A DNA stretch of 64,000 nucleotides from Phytophthora colocasiae (Eukaryota; Oomycota; Peronosporomycetes; Peronosporales; Peronosporaceae), in contig JAGKQI010000073.1 of assembly GCA_018806915.1 (NCBI GenBank), positions 496,001 through 560,000 of the forward strand, written 5' to 3'. A program made the position numbers and the translations under genes. Within the stretch, counting starts at the first letter, position 1. The number at the start of each line of letters is the position of its first letter. The notes under the pieces were generated by a model. That model ran no database searches and was not told the origin of the DNA. It saw only the letters and a program-made list of their open reading frames with translations. Positions 49,965-60,537 of this stretch are shown piece by piece.

Positions 49965-51908
49965 TTACAGCGGTGGTAGAGTGTTTGACATCAGTCGACG
50001 GAGTGCTGGAGGTTGCTGTACCTCCGTCTTGTTCGGTGATGCGGCGGTAACACTGCTGCTTTCGACCATACAGATCCCGTTGAAGACTCTTTCCCACTCG
50101 CGCTTGAGCAAACTCTTGCGCTGGGCTGCTTTCCACGCGTTCTGGATCCGTTGTGCTGCAGCCAACTCTCGGTCGTACTTTTGCTGAATAATGGCGAGAG
50201 CTTCGTTGCTATCTTGCAGGACGCTTGACGTTGTTGGTGTATCTTGTGCTAAGGGAATGGAGTCAATCGAGATACAACCAGTCACCAGCATTGCAGCACA
50301 AGTAAAGCTGGTCAACGGGTGCGGTGCCGTAACTTGCGGCTGCAACGGTTTGTCGATTGTGTCAGTGCTGATTTGGGGTGTTTCTTCACTTGGCTGGGCT
50401 TGAGCTTGTCTGCTTGATGACTTCTTCAATTTGTCACCTTTGTTCTTCAGTTTACTACGAGGACCCGTGCCAACGAGTACTAGAATATCGTGCAACAGCA
50501 CGCTGACGATTTGTTTCGGGGCCTTAATACGACTCGCCAGGTAACGCACACAGTGAAGCATCAAGTCGATAACCAGATACAGGATCGACAGTGCCAACAC
50601 AAGTGCAACACCAATTTTCCAGCTCTTTTGTACCTCTTTGTCATTGACTACGCTTTGACGTTTATTCAGCGGGGGCATAAGCGATCCTTCTGCAGTTGGT
50701 GGTGTGAATTCACTTTGAACATGGTCGCCCTGTTCTGCCACGTCACTAGTAAGACTCTCTCCATCTTCTGTCTGCTCCTTCACGTCGTCAAGATGAACAG
50801 CATCAACCTCGTAAACACCGATATTCTCTTCAGTCTCAGTCGCACTGGTCTCTTCCGCAGCGCCGACATCTTTTTCCATGGACTCCTCCTGCGTAGTCAA
50901 AGCAGTTCCCTTTTGTGCCTCCTTCTCTTCACCGATTCGACTCAGTCGTTGGTCCAGCGGTGTCGAAAACAAAACCTCAGATGAGATGTTATCTGCTACA
51001 AGGTCATCCTGGTCGGCCACGTTTGTGGTATCGGCTTCTTGGATCACGGTCAGTTGCTTGGGAGTGTCTTCAAGTTCATCGTTTGTCGTGGAACTAGCAC
51101 TCCTTCTTTCTTCTTCCCAGTCCCTGAAGTCGTTCGAAGGAGTAGCATCTGCTCCGACGTTCTCTCCGCTTTCATCCTCATTAATCTCTTCCACAGCACC
51201 CGGAATTTCTTCTGTAGTTTCCACCTCTGTAGTCAACGACATGTCGATCTCTGAAGTGCTCTGGAGTGCAGCGATCATCTCTTCGACCGCAGCGAGTCGG
51301 TCAGCAACGCTCAATGTCCCCGAATTGTCCGAAATGACGCTATCAGTCTGCTGCTTACAAGGAGGCAATGCTAACATCCAGTCGAAGCTCAGTTGCAAAG
51401 TCTGCTCAAGTGCTTCCACGCACGTCCCAGAGCTCTCTCCTGCTATTGCTTGAGCGAAACCACAGAAATCAGTCGCAATATCTTTCGGGTCGTTCTGCAG
51501 CCACAGCGTCGACGCCGACTCTGCGTCCTCTCTGATCACATGCTTGGTCACTACAAACCCTGGAAGAGCGCTTTCGGCTACCGGTTTCTTACAGAAGTGC
51601 TGCCAATCCACCACTTCGTCCAGTGCCTCTCGGATCGCACTGGCGCATCTCGTGTCGTCCACTCCGTGCTCTCGACAGAAGCTTTGGATCTGAGCTGGCA
51701 CGTGCTGCATCACATCCACCTTGAACAGCACTGGTTGCACGTCCAGAAGCATTGGCACCACCAGCCAAATTGGTTCCTTGTCGGACGTGGCAGCAGTCGT
51801 GACGAAGACGGTTGGCTCGACGTCTCGTTCGATGATGGAGATCGAAGTAGCAAAGCGCAGACACCACAGTGAAAGGAGCAAAGGCCCCCACAAACCGATG
51901 TAAATCAT
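49965..51908 (-). CDS. Single-pass membrane protein with IQ motif, function unknown
   Basis: 647 residues from ATG 51908. A signal peptide (MIYIGLWGPLLLSLWCL) follows, then a Cys-containing lumenal region to about residue 200 and a long Glu/Thr/Ser-rich stretch. A transmembrane segment lies near residue 430 (GVALVLALSILYLVIDLML). The cytoplasmic tail contains a basic stretch and an IQ-type calmodulin-binding motif (RIQNAWKAAQRKSLLKR). The frame is open to an earlier ATG at 52022, but that would bury the signal peptide, and a promoter-like ACCGGT element lies just upstream of it. No family recognised. Confidence 0.65.
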   Translation of the reverse strand: MIYIGLWGPLLLSLWCLRFATSISIIERDVEPTVFVTTAATSDKEPIWLVVPMLLDVQPVLFKVDVMQHVPAQIQSFCREHGVDDTRCASAIREALDEVVDWQHFCKKPVAESALPGFVVTKHVIREDAESASTLWLQNDPKDIATDFCGFAQAIAGESSGTCVEALEQTLQLSFDWMLALPPCKQQTDSVISDNSGTLSVADRLAAVEEMIAALQSTSEIDMSLTTEVETTEEIPGAVEEINEDESGENVGADATPSNDFRDWEEERRSASSTTNDELEDTPKQLTVIQEADTTNVADQDDLVADNISSEVLFSTPLDQRLSRIGEEKEAQKGTALTTQEESMEKDVGAAEETSATETEENIGVYEVDAVHLDDVKEQTEDGESLTSDVAEQGDHVQSEFTPPTAEGSLMPPLNKRQSVVNDKEVQKSWKIGVALVLALSILYLVIDLMLHCVRYLASRIKAPKQIVSVLLHDILVLVGTGPRSKLKNKGDKLKKSSSRQAQAQPSEETPQISTDTIDKPLQPQVTAPHPLTSFTCAAMLVTGCISIDSIPLAQDTPTTSSVLQDSNEALAIIQQKYDRELAAAQRIQNAWKAAQRKSLLKREWERVFNGICMVESSSVTAASPNKTEVQQPPALRRLMSNTLPPL

Positions 51909-52250
51909 TGCAATGGATGAGGGAGGACGATAAGTGGAGGTTTCTTGAGAACTGAGACTACTCTCAATGTCTTGGATGAGGTGTTGATGCGATTGAGTCG
52001 CGACGTTTCGGCTGCAACGCATATCCTGCCGGTAATACCACCGGTTTTAATCGGTATAAATACCTGGACAAAACGTGGGGCCTTGTGGACCCCCTGTATT
52101 GGTCGTTACCCAACACCTGTGTAGGCTACACATCTGTGCCACACAGGCTTTGCAGGCTTTGAAGACTCCCCCTCGCGCGTCACACCCACCATTTCTGCTT
52201 GGACTCGACGCCATCCGTCATAGCTCAACCGGCCAAGAAAGTAGCACAAT

Positions 52251-53751
52251 ATGCAGCGCTTCCAGGTGCGCTTCAGCCTGTATAACGCCCGCCCTGCGCT
52301 CTCCACTGACTTGTCTTTAATATGCACAGACTGCTCTCCGCAACAAGAACGTGTGGCAGCGTGCGGCCGTCTTTGACGTGCACCACGCGAGCTCCGCCGC
52401 CCGCCGTGAGGTCTCCATGGCCACGCGCGCCTTCAGCTCGCTGCCAGACCACGAGGTCGTGGGTCTCCCCGCTCTGTCCCCCACCATGGAAGTTGGAACC
52501 ATCGCCAAGTGGAACAAGCAGGAGGGCGACCAGATCTCTGCTGGTGACGTCGTGTGCGAGGTGGAGACGGACAAGGCCGTCGTGGACTACGAGGCCACGG
52601 ACGACTCGTACCTGGCCAAGATCCTGGTGCAGGCCGGTTCGGGCGAAATTGCAGTGGGCAAGCCTATCTTCGTGACTGTCATGGAGGAGGAGGACATTGC
52701 CGCCTTCAAGGATTTCTCGGCCGAAGCTGCCCCCGCCGTGGAGGCTGCTCCTGCCACGCCAGCCGTTGAGGCCGCCCCTGCTGCTGCCCCTGCTACTCCG
52801 GCCCCGGTCGCTGCTGCTCCGGCTGCTGTTGCTTCTGCTTCGGACCGCATCTTTGCTAGTCCGTTGGCCAAGAAGATCGCGCGTGAGTCTGGCGCTGTGC
52901 TGTCTGTAATCAACGGTTCTGGCCCCCATGGACGTATTGTCAAGGCTGATGTGGAGTCCGCTCTGGCTGCTGGTACCGCCGCTCCGGCCGCCGAGGCTGC
53001 TGCTCCTGTTGCTGCTGTCGCTGCTGCTGCTGCCCCTACTTCGACCGCTAACTTCACGGACTACCCGATCAGCGCTGATGCCCAGGCAGTCGCCCAACAG
53101 TTCACGCAGCAGAAGCAGGAGGTGCCGCACTACCACCTGTCTACCAACCTGACGCTGGACAAGCTGCTCGACGCTCGCGCTCGTCTGAATGCTGGCCGTG
53201 CGGCGGAGGAGCAGCTCTCTGTGACCGACTTCATTGTGCGCGCCGCCTCGCTCGCCATGCGTAAGGTTCCTGACGCTAACTCGAGCTGGAAGGGCTCGTT
53301 CATCCGTCAGTTCAACGACGTGAACGTGAACCTGATGGTGTCGTCGTCCGCTGGTGGCGTTGTTGCCCCCGTTCTGACCCAGGTGAACCGCAAGGGCCTG
53401 GACGACATCAGCAAGGAGATTCAGGCCGCCGTTACCAAGGCGAACGATGGCGCATTCGAGGCGGCTGACCTGGCTAACGGCACGTTCACGATCTCTAACG
53501 TGGGCCAGTTCGACGTGCAATCGCTGGCTGGCATTGTGCGTCCGGAGCAGGCCTGCCTGCTGGGTCTGGGTACGATCGAGAAGAAGGTCGTGCCGAACGA
53601 CGACCCCGACGCCGAGCAGATTTATAAGTACGCGCAGGTGATGACCGCCACGCTTGCTTGCGACCACCGCGTCATTGACGGCGCTGTCGGCGCGCAGTGG
53701 CTGGCTTCGTTCAAGGAGCTGGTGGAGGACCCGCTGAAGATGATCCTGTAA
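52251..53751 (+). CDS. DLAT: Dihydrolipoyllysine acetyltransferase, pyruvate dehydrogenase E2
   Basis: A 15-nt first exon (52251-52265, M-Q-R-F-Q), an intron ending TGCACAG, then 52330-53751: 478 residues. A mitochondrial presequence is followed by one lipoyl domain (ETDKAVVDYE, lipoylated Lys), an Ala/Pro-rich hinge, the peripheral-subunit-binding domain (ASPLAKKIARESG), a second hinge, and the catalytic domain ending in DHRVIDGA, the HxxxDG active site. It transfers acetyl groups to CoA in mitochondria. A single lipoyl domain as in yeast. Strong codon bias towards C-ending codons suggests high expression. Confidence 0.93.
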
Positions 53752-54024
53752 CTTGGTCCGAAACTCTGAGAAACCGCAGTAGATTCCATAAAGGGTCAAT
53801 TGAACAGGATCTACCTGTAGATCATTCCATTTTGCAGCCCAAACCAGTGCAGTGCAGTGTGCATGCAGTCAGTACCACAAACCGGTTTTACCGGTTATAC
53901 ACTCCGCGACAAATTAATCCGGCCACCCCTACTTTTGGCCGCTACTCAGTCAATTTTTATGGTATCGGGTTGCTGTTTGAGTATGATCTGTCTGATGTAC
54001 GACAGAGCCCAGGACTTGTGTTAA

Positions 54025-56792
54025 CCCTTTCACTACCAGATATTACGGCTTGTCATAGAGGACCGCAGCGGTCCTCTAACAGCCGGCTTGTTGCATTTTG
54101 ATAGGCTAAAAGTCTGTACTTCCTGGTTCTGACTATGCCACATAGTGGTAATAGGACCGCAGCGGTCCTCTACCATTTGCCGTACCGTGAAGGCCACAAT
54201 AGCAAACAGCTCCTTATCGTCAGATTTCTTTCCTCACACTTGCAATCTTCCAGGACCAGCATCAGATCAACAACCATGGAAATCGCCGACCTGCTGAACC
54301 AAGTTGATGACGACGCTGACTGGGAGTTCGAGGCTTCGGACACGGAGGAAGAACAAGGTGAAGAGGAAGATAGAATCGCAGATTTAGCGAGCGAGACCGC
54401 GCAGTCAGCAGCCACGTCTCCGCTAACCCAGCGGCTAACAGGCAATGAATACGTCGACAACCTTATCAAGTCGAGCGGCCTCCACATTATCCGCGGCAGA
54501 GAGGTCGCAGCGGCTTACAATGAGCGCGGTGAGCTTGGTCTCTTTTCGCTTTTCTTCACCCGCGAATTCAGAACATCCTTGCAGTCTTGGACCAACGAGG
54601 TTCTGAAGGAGAAAGGGCGACAAGAGGCTACCGAGTACGAGATTGATGCCTATATCGGCTTAGAGATCGCTATGAGCTTCAATCCTGTTACGGCGATCAA
54701 AGATCTCTGGTCAAAGAAGCTATTCATGGGACAATCGGACTTTGCAACAACTATGTCTAGAAATCGGTTTGAAACTATACGAGCCCGATTCCAGGTTCAT
54801 GCACCTGGCAGCGTCCCCGTTGAGCGCCGTGAGCTGGATCCGTTGTGGCACAGCAGACGCCTGATGTCCCAGATCCAGGAGAAGTTTGCCACCATCGCAG
54901 TCCCAGTGGGAGCGATCAGTCTAGATGAGAATACTGTGAGGACTAAAGCGCGATCCGCAGCGAAGACGTACTTGCCGTCAAAGCCCGACAAGTATGGCGT
55001 GCGCTTTTACGCGGCAGTTGGGTGGGAAAGTTTGTACGCCTACTCAATATGGGACAACGGATCAGGCAACCGCACAAGAACTTCAGCAGCTGAGCGCTAT
55101 ACCGATACCTTCCCTGCTCTACGGACACCATTATTCAGGACGCTCGATCGGGTCGACATTCCAATGAAGCGTAAAGATCCAAGCGCGCTGTGGATCGCAA
55201 TGTGTGGGCACCTGACTAAGCAGTATCCAGCACCGAACGGTCACCGGTTACTGGTCTGTGATAACTTCTACACTAGGCATTCTCTCGCAAAGACACTCTT
55301 GGTGTTCACCGACGGTGAAATGCGGCTTCTTGGTACTGTCCGAATTCCGCTTCAAGGAAAGTGGAATGCTGAAGCATTAGAAGCTTCCAAAGCACGCGTT
55401 GACGCTGCCGATCGCGGAAGCTGGGAGCTCGTTGCTGCGGTAGACGTTCCTCCTGGGTGGGAGAAGCAACAAGATCAGCACAAGAAAGCCCAGAAGAAGC
55501 TACCACTACACCTGTAGACTGAGTACACACCGTCCATGACTATAGCCAAGAATGCGGGCTATATTGTATTCCGGGACAAACGTGTTGTGGTCTTTTATAC
55601 AAACGATTTGGCTGGCACAATGACGCAGCGTGTACTTCATGGAAGTTCTCCTGAAGCAGTTTCACTCTGTCGGAACCTTGCACCATTGCAACGCTGGACA
55701 GCAGACAGAGTAATGCACCGCCAAACCTTCCAGGTTCCAGCCATGATTGTCGCCTACAATCTCTTCATGAACGGCGTCGACAGAGTCGACCAGCTCAGGA
55801 GTACGAATCCAATACGTCGCAAGGAGAAGAGACTCTCCATGAGTATCTTGACCTGGGCTCTGGATCTTGCGCTTATCAATGCATTTATGCTGTTCAAAAA
55901 GGTTGCGGGGACCGAAGCCACGCGAGTCACTTTGCGCGATTTCAAGCAACGAGTAGCAGAAAAAATGACGGCAGTGCAACGTGCTCGACTGGATAAAGAA
56001 CGCCGCCGCAAACTTGTCCCAAATTCACCTATTGCAGACGTCGTGGGCGCTGATGATAGCGTCCACGCAATTACTCCGAACTCAACGAAACATTCAGGGG
56101 GAAGACTTACATGTTATCTTTGTTCGCTTCGAGGTTTCGCGAAAAAAGCCCGCTTTGGCTGTACTGGGTGTCATCGAGGCTTCCACGTTACCTGCTTCAC
56201 TATTTTCCACTACAGAGATGCACTCACGTCCAGCTCACTCACGGTCCGCTCAGCATTGGATGCTGTGTGCGATGTGGCAGCAGGGGAATCGTCGGTGCAT
56301 ACTCGGCTAAAGAAGAACAAAAGCGTAACATACTTGGATCAGCTAGAGCTTCCAAATGCACAGTTAGATAATAGCAAGTAATACCTTACTACATTGTTGA
56401 GCCGATCAATCTCCTTTGACACGCACAGTGGAAAATCTGCTCGCGCTGTTTTGCTGAGACGGCCATGCTTCGTATAGTAGTAGAGTTGCCATAGTGTTCT
56501 GATAGTGTGGCGGGAGGTGGATTTCCCCCCTCTCCTCGTCAGCATCCGGATTCTGCAGGCTACGATGTCCTTGCCGTATTGCTTCCACTCGCAGGGCGAG
56601 TCGCCGCAGAAGCTGCATGTTTGTGAGGCAATCATCGTCTGAGCTTGAAAATTCAAATACGGAAGTACCGTAAGCGACAGGAGAGACGGCTAGGTCGCAT
56701 GCTCATTGGTGGAATCTTAGCTATTCAGCCATTCTATTGGTGGAGTTGTAGGACCGCAGCGGTCCTACAAAAAAACGCTGGTAGTAAAAGGG
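54025..56792 (+). mobile_element. piggyBac transposon
   Basis: 2768 bp between TTAA at 54021-54024 and TTAA at 56793-56796. Ends are CCCTTTCACTACCAG on the left and CTGGTAGTAAAAGGG on the right, matching inverted repeats with one mismatch. The palindrome aggaccgcagcggtcct occurs at 54059, 54153 and 56750 in the subterminal regions. It carries one transposase gene with an in-frame stop and is inserted in the left repeat of a Tc1/mariner element. Confidence 0.93.
54276..56381 (+). pseudogene. piggyBac transposase with one in-frame TAG
   Basis: From ATG 54276 the frame has 702 codons, broken only by TAG 55515-55517 at codon 414. Features in order: acidic N-terminus, RFETIRARFQVH, catalytic Asp in SLDENTVRTKAR (near 217), VCDNFYTRHSLAKTL (near 329) and NGVDRVDQL (near 502). 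A C-terminal cysteine-rich zinc finger (CYLCSLRGF, CTGCHRGFHVTCF) is intact. The frame downstream of the stop is unchanged. Readthrough or a recent nonsense mutation could both explain it. The enzyme excises at TTAA. Confidence 0.9.
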
Positions 56793-57265
56793 TTAACAAC
56801 CGCAGTTTTGCGGTTTGAAGCATACCTCACATACAACAAACTGAAAAGCACATCCGTCCCAACTTCCGGCCACCTGTCACCATACAAATTGTCATATAGT
56901 TGTATCACAATGATAGCTGCAATTGTGATTTTGTTCGTCCAACCGTCCACAGCGGCGGTGCCACCGCCGGTGGGGAGCGCGTGGCAGCTTGGTGCTGAGG
57001 ACAGTTTGCAATTAGGCCGTGGTATGGCTCTGTGGCTGAGAGATGAAGAGCGTGGGAGCATTTGCGGATTGAGAGAAGGCGGACTACTATTCCGACAATT
57101 GCGAAAGAAGCTAAGCGTTCTCGTGACGCTATCGAGCGTACGCTCAGGCCTGATGGAACGCAACACTACTGGCATGATGTGCGTCGTCCCGCACGAACGA
57201 CGGTCATACGACAGAATGGAGGGGGTTCGGTAATGATTTAGAGACTTCTTCGACGAGCAGGGCTC

Positions 57266-57463
57266 GATTGGCCTGCACGATCCCCCGATCTAAGCCCGAT
57301 ACAAAACTTGTGGGCACTGATGGCTCGGAGAGTTTATCCCAATGGACGTTAATATGCATCTGCGCCGGAACTAACAGCAGCGATTTTAGATGCTTGGGAC
57401 TCTATAGACGTGTCGACACTTGAGAAGCTCATTGAGTCTATGCGCGACGCTGCATCGAGGTGA
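57266..57463 (+). pseudogene. Tc1/mariner transposase C-terminal remnant
   Basis: The frame reads DWPARSPDLSPIQNLW, the conserved region before the last catalytic acid of Tc1-type transposases, then continues to a natural-looking end at TGA 57461-57463. An in-frame TAA at 57350-57352 breaks it. More 5' parts are scrambled between 56920 and 57265. Confidence 0.75.
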
Positions 57464-57504
57464 TAGAGAAGAAAGGAGCGAAAACCCACTACTAATTAAC
57501 AAAA

Positions 57505-57753
57505 GCAGCTATCATTGTGATACAACTATATGACAATTTGTATGGTGACAGGTGACCGGAAGTTGGGACGGATGTGCTTTTCAGTTTGTTGTATGTGAGG
57601 TATGCTTCAAACCGCAAAACTGCGGTTGTTAACACAAGTCCTGGGCTCTGTCGTACATCAGACAGATCATACTCAAACAGCAACCCGATACCATAAAAAT
57701 TGACTGAGTAGCGGCCAAAAGTAGGGGTGGCCGGATTAATTTGTCGCGGAGTG
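57505..57753 (-). repeat. Right 249-bp inverted repeat of the Tc1/mariner element
   Basis: Reverse complement of 53900-54024 plus 56797-56920, with very few differences. TIRs of this length are long for Tc1/mariner. Confidence 0.88.
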
Positions 57754-57777
57754 TAGTAGTGAAAAAGCGGTATCGTA

Positions 57778-58060
57778 ATGCTCACCTCCAGCATGAGCTC
57801 CCCGCCGGCCAAGAAGATCCGCATAAACAGCTTCACGCTCAGCTCTACGCGTGATGTCTGCATCGTTGGTGTGGCGCGTACCCCCTGTGGCTCGTTACAG
57901 GGGAAATTGTCCGCTTTGAAGGCTTCGGATCTCGCCGGAATCGCCATCAAAGGTGTCGAAAAGCCCTAAAAACTCTCCCTAAGACCCCCTAAGTAACGTA
58001 TTAAACATTTTACAGAGGCAATTACCCGCGCTGGAGTGCAGCCCAGCGACGTGGAAGTAG
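57778..58060 (+). pseudogene. Acetyl-CoA acetyltransferase (thiolase), N-terminal fragment
   Basis: Exon 1 57778-57952 and the start of exon 2 at 58016 encode DVCIVGVARTPCGSLQGKL and AITRAGVQPSDVEV, the N-terminal thiolase signature. Similarity ends near 58060, where the expected GNVL-type continuation is replaced by unrelated sequence. The active-site Cys region is absent in the window. The Copia/Gypsy material that follows probably separates or replaced the rest of the gene. Without a mitochondrial presequence, the original enzyme was probably cytosolic or peroxisomal. Confidence 0.75.
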
Positions 58061-58430
58061 CAGCTTTTAGCACGCTTGTCCTTTGTCTTGTCTTCCTGAT
58101 CCTTGTTGTTGTGCAGGTACTCCAGCGTCTCCTTGGTGCGTCGAGTGTTCTCGTTCTCCAGCAAGAGGTAAGAAAGGAATAGACTTGTTGTGTAGAAGGT
58201 AAATTCCAAAGTAATATTGATTGTTATTAGGAGGAAAGCCTCGGGCACAAAACCTCCTTTAGGCTGGACCCATCGATCAAGATGGTCACTGGCCTTCCTG
58301 TCACTCAACCGTGACGGAACCTGACACAGGCGAAAGTTCTTCTCCGGGAAGTCTCCAGAACCCGTCGGCTCAAACTCCCCCGGAACTAAGCCTCCGTGTC
58401 ACTGCCAACATCAGCCGTTGGCCGAATCAC
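58061..58430. other. Repeat-derived sequence, possibly Copia LTR
   Basis: About 370 bp between the broken thiolase and the end of the Copia reading frame. Position suggests a Copia LTR in minus orientation, but I could not define TG...CA ends or a target duplication. A minus-strand frame (ETLEYLHNNKDQEDKTKDK) is present but has no assignable domain. Confidence 0.35.
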
Positions 58431-59275
58431 ATTAGACAGTACTTCCGCTGGCTTCGGCTTTCGTCCGATCTTCTGCCAACGTTTTGCGCTGCTCAACCAC
58501 AGCTTCATTACCCTGGCTCATGGCCACGCACTGCTTTACCACAGTGTCAATCTTCCTGGCTCTAGGCCACGCACTGCTTAACCACAGTGTCAATCTTCCT
58601 GGCTCTAGGCCACGCACTGCTTAACCACAGTGTCAACATCCTGGTCCTTGGCCATGTACTGCTTGACCGCAGTTTTATTATCCTGGCTCTTGGCCATGCA
58701 CTGCTTGACCACAGTGTCAACATCCTGGCTCTTAGCCATGTACTGCTTGACCGCAGCTTTATTCTCCTGACTCTTGGCCAGACGCACGCTTCGACGCTTT
58801 ACCACGCCTTGACCATCGTGCAGGCGCTCAACCACGCCTTCCTCTGTGTTCTGACGCTCCTTGGCGCCATCAACATCCTTCACCCCGAGTCCCGCTCGCA
58901 ACTTTTCGAATCGCTGCGGACCCAGTGCCTTGGTGAACATGTCAGCGACGTTATCCTCCGTCGAGACGTATTCGATGTCCACCTTGTTCTTCATCACCAG
59001 CTCCGCAATTTTCCGACTCTTCTTAGCGTAGCGCTTCACGCCGTTAAAATTGCCGGCGTCGGAACAAACTTTAATAGCCGCTTGATTGTCCATCAGCAGC
59101 TTTCCAACCTCTGGATTGAACTTCAGCTCCTTGAGCAGCTTCCTTGCCCAAAGTAAGTCCTCCACACATGTACTTGCAGCCACCAACTCTGACTTGCAGG
59201 TATCATCCGTCACAGACGCCTGCATCTTGCTTTTGAATCCAAAGCTGTGGCCATTCAGCTGAAGTACGTAGCCAG
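58431..59275 (-). pseudogene. Ty1/Copia RNase H domain and repeat tail, truncated
   Basis: On the minus strand from 59275: GYVLQLNGHSFGFKSKMQ, KSELVAASTCVEDLLWARKLL, LLMDNQAAIKVCSDAG, VDIEYVSTEDNVADMFTKAL. This is the C-terminal RNase H region of Copia Pol, with the usual order of motifs. It is cut at T-G-Y by the LTR of Gypsy element 2, so the upstream part of Copia should lie beyond the right edge. The tail after RNase H is a repeat array and ends with TAA near 58435; two 43-bp units shift its frame. Confidence 0.83.
58500..58790 (-). repeat. 42-bp tandem repeats in the Copia C-terminal tail
   Basis: About six to seven units of 42 bp (14 codons) encode AKSQDVDTVVKQCM-like repeats alternating with AKSQDNKTAVKQYM. 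Two units near 58555 and 58598 are 43 bp long, which breaks the frame. Confidence 0.85.
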
Positions 59276-59428
59276 TGTGACGGGCTTCTGTCACACGGTC
59301 GCCGTGCACCACGGCGACCAATTAGATTAGCTTGTGTTTTGTTGGTCCACGGCGCCCGACCCGGGCGCCACACAGATTCAATAGACAGAGTTTCATTTAC
59401 CACAAACAAGGAGCACCGCCCCGTTACA
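59276..59428 (+). repeat. 5' LTR of Gypsy element 2 (and primer site at 59431-59440)
   Basis: It begins TGTGACGGG and ends CCCCGTTACA, the same terminal motifs as element 1 but only 153 bp. The 5' boundary is inferred from the TG terminus and the sudden end of Copia coding. The primer site TGGTAGCACT follows after 2 bp. The 3' LTR is not in the window, so the length is unconfirmed. Confidence 0.75.
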
Positions 59429-59461
59429 TCTGGTAGCACTTAGTAGTCCGTCCACACGACC

Positions 59462-60537
59462 ATGAACGACGCTTCCTATTTCACTGAAGGGGCTGGTGCT
59501 GCCCTCGAGCATGCCAGCTTCCCCCACTTGTCCGCCTTCGAGTGGGAGGCGCTACACCGCCTTGCCGCGGTGTCCGGAGAAGGAGTCATCAAGACCTTGC
59601 TGACTGCCGGAACGGAAGAAGATCAACGACTGGCTGCTCACGAGTTCATGGCGCGTGAGCTCGCCGACCTGCGTCGGCGTGCGACGACTCCCACGCCGAC
59701 CAAGAACAAGACTGACATCGTGAAGCTCGATGTCTCCTGCTACAGTGGCGATGGCGCCGCTCGCCTCCAGCTGAACCGCTGGTTCTGCGAGATCGACATC
59801 GCGATCGAAGCTCGGCAGCTGTCTACCGAGTTCGCTCGTACCCGGTTCCTTTTGTCCAAGTTGACTGGGAAGGCCAAGGAGTGGGCGCTCGGCAAGCTTG
59901 TAGCCGACCCCTCCTGCTTTCAAACGATGGAGTCACTAAAGAGCGATCTCCGCCTGGCCTTTGAGCCCCCTCAAGACGAGCGTGTTCAACGCTCGGCGTT
60001 CCTCTCGCTAAAGCAGGGACGGATGTCCATGCTCGAGTACATCCAACGGGCTCGTCGTCACTTGGTGTCGTGTATCACGACAAATCCGGTGGACATGGCG
60101 ACTCAAGTCCATGTCTTTATCTCTGGCATGAACGCTGGTTACCAGCGCTTCTATCTGACTCGGAAGACGCCCGACTCGCTGGAGGAAGCGTTTGAGACAG
60201 CGCTGCGAGAAGACTACAGCGTGTCCGCCTCCGAGGCATCTCTCTCACCAGACCTCCAACTACGGAGCCCGAGCCGATGGAGATTGACGCCATCCAAGAT
60301 TATCGTGGTCGTCGGCATGACAGCTCGCCGACGACATCTGCCCGTCCAGCTCCGAATCCTGGTCGCGGTTCACGCCCTCTTCGATGCTTTCGCTGTCGGA
60401 AACTCGGACACCGCGCGGCTGTGTGCCGCGCCCCTGCGCCGGTACTCGCACACGTTGTTGCCGCCGATGCGGATGATATGGTCGCCGACCCAAAAACGGC
60501 GACGACCAGTAGGTGCGGGGCGCCCTACTGGATGTGA
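59462..60537 (+). pseudogene. Gag of Gypsy element 2, frameshifted
   Basis: ATG 59462 opens a Gag capsid-like region similar in plan to element 1 (LKQGRMSMLEYIQRARR, PDSLEEAFETALREDY). A frameshift between about 60240 and 60277 separates it from the C-terminal part with MEIDAIQDY and the zinc knuckle CFRCRKLGHRAAVC. The knuckle frame ends at TGA 60535-60537, just after the conserved junction hairpin at 60506-60531. Confidence 0.83.

Larger units (their letters stand above)
53900..57753. mobile_element. Degraded Tc1/mariner element with 249-bp TIRs, carrying a piggyBac
   Basis: Outer ends CACTCCGCGAC at 53900 and GTCGCGGAGTG ending 57753 are flanked by TA on both sides. The left arm (53900-54024 plus 56797-56920, interrupted by piggyBac) and the right arm (57505-57753) are both 249 bp and nearly perfect inverted repeats. 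Between them lie remnants of a Tc1-type transposase (57266-57463, with a stop). The TA duplication and transposase fragment support Tc1/mariner. It sits between pyruvate dehydrogenase E2 and the thiolase fragment. Confidence 0.85.

Noticed and set aside
52273..53799. 508-codon minus-strand ORF
   Set aside because: Exactly antisense to pyruvate dehydrogenase E2, whose GC-rich third positions keep the opposite frame open. Composition (Arg/His/Gln-rich) is typical of a shadow frame.
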